Of a DNA stretch of 64,000 nucleotides, positions 58,223 through 64,000 are shown in pieces (positions within the stretch are counted from its first letter, which is position 1; each line of letters begins with the position of its first letter). Source of the stretch: Asterias amurensis. Its lineage: Eukaryota > Echinodermata > Asteroidea > Forcipulatida > Asteriidae. The stretch is from the NCBI RefSeq assembly GCF_032118995.1, contig NC_092665.1, forward strand, positions 3,694,001-3,758,000, read 5' to 3'. Position numbers and translations under genes: made by a program. The notes under the pieces were generated by a model. The model saw only the letters and a program-made list of their open reading frames with translations, did no database searches and was not told where the DNA came from.

Positions 58223-59788
58223 ATGAGCTTCAAAATGGCCGACGTAAAGTCGGCAAAAAATAATGACAGTCAAAGAACTTCCGGCCGTGGAACGAAAATT
58301 ACTAGGACTACAGTTGTTCCAGGAAGTGTGGTTGGCAGTAAACTGGTGCTAGATCAAAAAGGTAAAGCTTAGAAATTAAAATTGGCCATGACGTATCATA
58401 AATAAGGTATTTTTCTTTCCCGTTTGTTTGGTCAGACTGTTCAGTTTCAAACTCGCATTGACTTTGTGCGCTCAATGCTGTGTAGTGTGAGTAGTGTGTA
58501 CTTTGTATGTATTCCCTTTGTACTGGTCACTGGTGTATCAATAATCAAGACAATTGTTCCTTTTGTTGTATTATTTGTTTGTTCATGCACAACTAGCTCT
58601 TGCGGTTTGGAGTGACTGTTCATTTTGTCGACTAGCTTGTCCTTAATTAATTTTTAGTAAACTGTTTGAAACCTATGAATTTTTAATATGTCCGATTAAA
58701 TTAAAAAATTAAATTTTAACAAAAATAACAATAAATAATTGTGTTAATTTAAATTGAAATGAGCTTTAGGGGGGAGGACATTCCACACCTATTTTGTAAT
58801 AATTACTATTTCATACTTGTCATGGACAGTGTACTGTAGGGGGTAGGGTTTTGTTTTCTTATTCAGACTGAAAACAAAATCATCATTATTATTAAATCGT
58901 TATCAATGATAATTAGGTTGAACTAGAACTTAGAAGTCATGTTGTAGTGTTATTAGTTATTGGATTAATTTCAAAATGTTAGATTATTGAACTTTGTATT
59001 CTTTTATATATTTTTCTTTAGATTTAAGAAAAGCGATGCAGAAAGGTACACCAAAGAAGAGCGCAACAGTTAGCCGGTACCCTAGCCCACCTTGTACCCC
59101 ACCTAGAAAAACCCATGGTGCTGGAAACATTCGACATGGTCAAATGTCTCACGCTACGCATAATAGACGTTCGGAAATGGATAGCACCGATGGGGGGAAT
59201 CAATCCCGTCCTAGTTCAGCTTTCACGCCCTACTCACCTCTCCCCCAAATCGGACAGCCCGAGCATGATCACGACGTCACTGCTGGCATGAGAAACCTAG
59301 AATTGAATCATCAAGACAGAGTTGGTGTAAACGCTACTTATGACAATGTAGTATCTTCAGAAACAGGAAGGCAAAAAAGTGATAGGAATTATCCAGAAGT
59401 ACGGACTAAGCGATCATCGTCACTTTCATCTGTTCCGTCCAGTAACAAGAGAGTGTCTCGTCGAGAAATGCGTAGCCAGCAATTTGCCAGGAGAAGAAAC
59501 TCACAGAAATCGTTAAGCATTCCTGACGAACCGTCCATTGGAGAAGAAAGATTCCTCATCGCTTTGAAATTACCAGAAGGTGGTAGACTACAGAGATTTT
59601 TCCGTCCGTTGGACTCCTTCTTAGATATTGTTTCTTATGCGGAGAAAGAATCTGGGCGTTCTTTCTCAGACTGCAATGTTTTTACGAGTGACGTTCCCAA
59701 ACGGATTGTGAGTGATCTTTCTGTTTCACTGCGTGTTGCAGGATTCAAAGATAGGACGTTACTTTACTTGGAAGAAAAAGATGAATGA
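58223..59788 (+). CDS. UBXN10: UBX-domain protein, UBXN10-like
   Basis: Two exons, 58223-58361 and 59022-59788, give 906 nt (301 residues). UBXN10 is a p97/VCP adaptor that acts at cilia, where it binds IFT-B. The last ~80 residues form a UBX fold: RFLIALKLPEGGRLQRFF, SFLDIVSYAEKE, DVPKRIVSDLSVSL. The family's FPR p97-binding loop appears here as VPKR; as I recall, human UBXN10 also has Val rather than Phe at this position. The N-terminal two thirds is basic, Ser/Pro-rich and probably disordered (RYPSPPCTPP). A second ATG four codons in (MADVKSAK) is an equally good start. It is divergent from ELP5 across 190 bp. Confidence 0.88.
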
Positions 59789-60011
59789 CAAAAAGAAACT
59801 AGATTCCATCCATTTATGAAATAACGATACTTATAATTTAGGTATTTTTGTAAGGCAGAAAGACATCGATCAGCAGTGAAAGCCAGTGGTTGGAGTCCTA
59901 ATGAAACTTTGGTAATGTTGCCATAGGCCTGCCAAGCCAGCAAGAACTTGCAAGGGGTATAGCTTGGACTGCAGCCAGCCCATAAACTGTTGGTGCCCAT
60001 GTGTATGGGTC

Positions 60012-60246
60012 AGGGCCCAATTTGATAAAGTTGTTAAGCAGAAAATACTGCTTAGCAAATATCTTTGCAAAGAAAACAAATAAATGGGACACCAGTTGCA
60101 TCAATGTAAACTTTGCAACCAATGTAAACTTTGCAACAGTGTAAACTTTACCTTATTTTGGCTGGTAAATAGTTTCCGTTGTTTAGTAAGATGTTTCTGT
60201 GCTTAGCAAGTTTTGATGCTTACAGGCTTTATGAAATTTGGCCCAG
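60012..60246. mobile_element. Family E foldback MITE, diverged
   Basis: GGGCCCAATTTGATAAAGTT at left and TATGAAATTTGGCCC at right, with AATGTAAACTTTGCAAC repeated inside. Confidence 0.65.
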
Positions 60247-60526
60247 GGCAGTTGTCAAGCCTGCGTATTATAGATTGAGGGGCTGTGCAGCACTCAGTGA
60301 CCCAACGGGTTTACGTTGGTACTAGATATGTTGCATGGTGTATCCCCTCCATTGTGTGCTATTTTTGATCTGGGAATTTTCAGGAATTCTGAAGAGGAAT
60401 TTTTGTTAGGGGGGGGGGGGTGAGGGGGGGTAGCTACCTTTGTACAAGAGGGGAAGAGTGTGTTTGAGGATATTATGATTACACATTGTTTATGGCATTT
60501 CCATAAAAACCTACAGTTTTGTTTAA

Positions 60527-60909
60527 AGGAACACGTTTCCTTGGATCGGTCGAGTTGGTCTTTAAAAAGCGTACTGTAGCCGTTTGTTATAAAATGCATA
60601 TGGGTAGAAAGATGTTGAAAAAGTAGAATACAATGATCTACACAAACATGCCTTGAAATTGCTCGGTTTTCTTTTTACCTCGTCGACAAACACGGTCGGC
60701 CATTTATGGGAGTCAAATTTTTGACTCCCATAAATGGCCGACCGTGTTAGTTCGCGACGTAGAAGGAAAACCGTGCAATTTCGAGTGATACTTGTGTGGA
60801 TCATTATATTCTACTTTTAAAACATCTTTCCAACCATATGCATTTCATAACAAACGGTTTCAAACGCTTTTTATAGACCAACTCGTCCGATCCAAGGCAA
60901 CGTGTTCCT
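60527..60909. mobile_element. TTAA foldback MITE, family B
   Basis: TTAA at 60523-60526 and 60910-60913. The central GTCGGCCATTTATGGGAGTC hairpin is perfect here. Confidence 0.9.
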
Positions 60910-61264
60910 TTAACTGTCACCAGTGTGATTTTATTTCAGACAAATTTGGATCAAGACCTTACTTCCAATTATGAAAATCAAAGTGTACTCTTTCTACTTC
61001 CTAAATACAAAAACACACTGCTAACGTTCTGGTGCCTTATAATAAGAATAATAATTATTATTATTGTGTTTTGCTCTCTTGTATTATTTTATTTTAAAGT
61101 CTTGCCAAAGAAATTTTAACATAAATTTATGTACAATATATGTTGGTCATGGAGTGAAATCTTATAGAAAGAGTTTTATCTAACATTCATTTGCTGGTAC
61201 AAAAATAAATGACAACATGAAATTGGTAGTTTTGGTTTGCATTGCGTCATGATTTTCTCCTCTG

Positions 61265-61560
61265 TAGAAGTTAAATAATCCCGGTCGTGATACTTGAGTC
61301 CTTGAGCAAGACACTTAACTATAATTACTTCTCTCTACCCAGGGGTAAATGGGTACCTGTGAGGGCAGAGATGGTTCTTGTGATTGATTTAGCCGAGTAG
61401 CGCATATTAAGTTTGCACAGGCTGCATACTCCCCACCAGGGAGCTGAGATGGTTTAAGGAGTGGTTTAAGGCCCGGTGACCAGGGGTAATAATGTGAAGC
61501 GCTTTGGGACTCCCTTCGGGTTTGAAAGCGCTATATAAAAACGGGTTATTATTATTGTTA
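61265..61560 (+). repeat. tRNA-derived SINE, long tail
   Basis: Starts in the B-box region (AATCCCGGTCGTGA). It continues through GGGTACCTGTGAGGGC and GAGATGGTTTAAGGAG to AGCGCTTTGGGACTCCC, GCTATATAAAAACG and a TTATTATTA end. It has the fullest tail of this family in the window. Confidence 0.75.
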
Positions 61561-62090
61561 TTATATTCAATTACCCCTATTTAACTCTATGTTCCCATCT
61601 TTACCAATGTCTGCTAAATGTGAAATCAAAATAAATATCCAGTATCCCCGATGCTAATAATATTCAATTCTTGTAAATTTTGTCTGTTTTTAGCTTTCTC
61701 AGGGAACCACGGGCAAAGTGGTTTACCAGGGGTGGGTGGTGGGGGGCATATTTGGGTGCAGTCGTGAGACTATAATTTATACCCACCAGCCTCACCACTT
61801 TCTCGTAAAGTGTTATTTCAGTAAAAATGTATGTTGTCTATGTTGCAAATGAAAATGAGAGGGGATCTTTTAGGTACGTATAGTGGAAGTCATGGTGGGC
61901 AAATTATAATTCAAGGAACATTACTTATGCCCCCAAAATCTGATAAAACAGTAATTTACTTTTGATAAAACGCTTTGTCACCGAAATTATACAAAGAGAC
62001 ACTTAAGTTTAAATACAAAATTATTGCGTTAATATTGTGTTAAAATTATTGTGAAAATATAAATGTGACGGAACCGTCCTAACTTCAACG

Positions 62091-62250
62091 AAGTATTGGA
62101 ATCACCACTTGAGCAAGTTTTGATGGCAAGCATTAGTTTTATTTCTGCCGGAATGCCCCACCACTGCGCTTTGGATGGTAACTTCACCCACGCCTATACA
62201 ATACCGCATGCAAGAAGTACAGTGGCTTGTATCACTCATCTAGATAAACG
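62091..62250 (+). other. Unassigned open stretch ending in a good splice donor
   Basis: An open frame reading NFNEVLESPLEQV, then ISFISAGMPHHCALDGNFTH, ends at a strong GTAAGT donor (62251). The NFNEVL start and the MPHHC spacing loosely recall the first exon of SLC22-type organic ion transporters, but the first membrane helix is too short. No following exon is visible before CFAP107 begins. It could be a decayed exon or chance. Low confidence. Confidence 0.2.
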
Positions 62251-62644
62251 GGTAAGTTTGTTTCTTTCTGTGTTTTTATTTCTTTTTCTTTAAAGTTTAA
62301 AAGTCCGTTAAACAAACTAAAGTAAACTTGTGTCTATTATTAGTTACGCGTAGCACCTTTCCTGACCTCTGATTGGTCAATGGTTAAAAACGCTGCGTGC
62401 AACTCCTGTTTAGACTGCAGAGGGCGCTATACACCGGCTCGTTGCTAGGGCAAACACCTGCTGAATGACCCTCCCCATAACACATCAACAAAACAGTGAC
62501 CCAGTTTAATACCGCGCCAGACACGTACACACGTGAACATAGTAACAAATTCCACACTTAATTACCGGTGGTCTGCTAGACAGGGCGTGTTCTCGCAAGA
62601 AAATTAACTACGATTTAAGAACAAGATAAACTTTTGGAAGGAAA

Positions 62645-63954
62645 ATGGCACAGGCAGATCCGATGAAATGGTCTCTTCCGGGGTGGAGAATTGAGCAGAA
62701 ATATGCCAACGGAGTTCTGATTGGAAATTGGAACGAAGCAAGAAAAACGGTGAGCACACACATCTTTAAAAATCTTAAAATCTTAGTCTTTGTCTTTTGT
62801 GTCAAGTCTTACTCTTAGGACTGATAATGCCACAAACAAAATCGTTTAATTAATACCGGTAGTTGTATTGTAGTAGACCTTTTCTTCAGTGCAGAGATTC
62901 CAATTTATTTTGTGTATGAAACTTTTTATGAAACTCATGGAGAGCATTTCTTGATTTCGTTTTGTTTAAGCATGGTTTCCTCCATCATACAATTGTTCAT
63001 TCAAACAATAGTAGGTTTGGGTCTGTTTCAATAAAAAAATATAGTTTTTAGAAATATTTTTCATAAAATTATTGTCGACGTCATTGTGAACATTTTTATT
63101 AATATATATGTAATTTATTTTGTTAATGTCTTATTCATTTTTCTTTTCTATGTTTCAATTTGACAGTGGAAAAGGGGACAAACAGGGATAAACTCAACTC
63201 ACAGAATGGATTTTGTGAAATATCCGAACTACAAACCTGACGTCATGACGAGACGAGCAGCCATGATGAGAAGTGATGTAAGTAGATATCTCAAAGAGTA
63301 GACGACGCAGAATTTGTTGTTCAACAAAAACGAAAAAACATCCTACTAGACCCAGTAACTGGGGTGCTGTACACGCTAAACATATGGTCCTAGTACTTGC
63401 GAAACTGCAAATAAGTAAAAAAAAATTCCAACAACCACTCATAAACAACAAACACTGCTTCAATCATTTTGCAAAATAAAAGTTTTGAGAAAAACAATTC
63501 TCTGATTCTCATGTCTTTTGAAAGATTTTTGTGACAACATACATCAATATGCCTAAAATAAATGACAAAGACTATTTATTTATTTATTTTTTTAATCTTG
63601 AAGTCTACAATGGGAAAGTTTGAAAGGGTCAACAAGGCAAATACAAGAATCAACAACAGAGACCTTGTTGGCTTCTGTGTAATTCTTAATCCCACTTGAA
63701 AGTTGTAAAACTGTAGAGACTTTTGGAACAAATGCTGATCTTCTTGCTTTGTATTATTTTTTATTTCCAGGGTCTCGACAATAAACTTCTCTTTGAACAT
63801 CATAACAACGACTTCTCCAGTAATCTCATTTCGTGGTACGATGAGCAATTCAACAAACGAGAGCGGACAGGAAGAGATACGCTTCCTGAACAAAGATCTT
63901 GGGATTCACATAAACTGGCGTGGGAACCCGAGAAATCTGATCACCCCATACATA
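62645..63954 (+). CDS. CFAP107: CFAP107-like axonemal microtubule inner protein, 3' end outside window
   Basis: Exons 62645-62749, 63167-63277 and 63771-63954 join in frame (133 codons plus one base) and end at a GTGAGT donor, so the gene continues beyond the window. Seen: PGWRIEQKYANGVLIGNW, KYPNYKPDVMTRR, LISWYDEQFNKRE, SWDSHKLAWEPEKSDHP. These match in order the remembered human C1orf158/CFAP107 (WQIETKYSTKVLTGNW, YLISTYDDHYNRH, WNGQKLLWLPEKSDFP). CFAP107 lines the lumen of axonemal doublet microtubules. Start chosen: first in-frame ATG, consistent with a short N terminus. A cilium role fits with UBXN10 nearby. Confidence 0.87.
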
Positions 63955-64000
63955 GTGAGTATAAATCTAATAAAGGACAAGAAAAGTAAACTAAAAGTGA

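Larger units (their letters stand above)
59789..62644. other. UBXN10 3' flank to CFAP107 start
   Basis: Contains a family E relative (60012-60246), a family B MITE (60527-60909), a SINE (61265-61560) and the unassigned open stretch at 62091-62250. No other gene is recognised. Confidence 0.55.

Noticed and set aside
1-64000. Prokaryote-style operons, riboswitches or defence systems
   Set aside because: All genes are spliced animal genes. Nothing resembling a bacterial operon or contaminating contig was seen.

Overview
The window reads as a piece of animal nuclear genome. It is AT-rich, its genes are split by many GT-AG introns, and it is crowded with short palindromic transposons, tRNA-derived SINEs and LINE tails. 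Protein matches and the style of the repeats suggest a marine deuterostome, most likely an echinoderm (sea star or sea cucumber). That assignment is inference from remembered family sequences, not a database result. No bacterial, organellar or viral genes were seen.

Nine protein genes can be assembled exon by exon. Seven give complete open frames when spliced; two run off the window ends. In order: ATAD3 (+, 256-7889, 5' end missing), a membrane-anchored copine-domain protein (-, 10401-13584), an intronless TK2/dNK-type deoxynucleoside kinase (+, 18775-19602), espin (+, 21926-38130), TAF10 (-, 41555-43811), MRPS22 (+, 44921-49621), ELP5 (-, 52717-58032), UBXN10 (+, 58223-59788) and CFAP107 (+, from 62645, 3' end missing).

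Two pairs are head-to-head and probably share promoters: TAF10/MRPS22 (1.1 kb apart) and ELP5/UBXN10 (190 bp apart). The set is housekeeping: mitochondrial nucleoid/inner membrane, mitochondrial dNTP supply, mitochondrial ribosome, TFIID/SAGA and tRNA-modifying Elongator. To this are added actin-bundle and cilium genes. Four genes (ATAD3, ESPN, UBXN10, CFAP107) have human relatives that I remember as all lying in 1p36, which hints at an old linkage group.

The most striking non-genic object is a 3,017-bp foldback element (14918-17934). It has two ~1.3-1.4 kb inverted arms, 21-bp tandem repeats near its tips, and an exact 6-bp target duplication. Other highlights are a tandem duplication in ATAD3 that copies a splice acceptor and the start of an exon, with each copy later hit by a different MITE; a similar decoy acceptor in MRPS22; a hAT-like MITE with a perfect 8-bp duplication 20 bp past an ATAD3 splice donor; two TTAA-flanked (Kolobok/T2-like) MITE families; and a MITE family with 3-bp CTG/CAG duplications. 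I found no clearly new multi-gene system.
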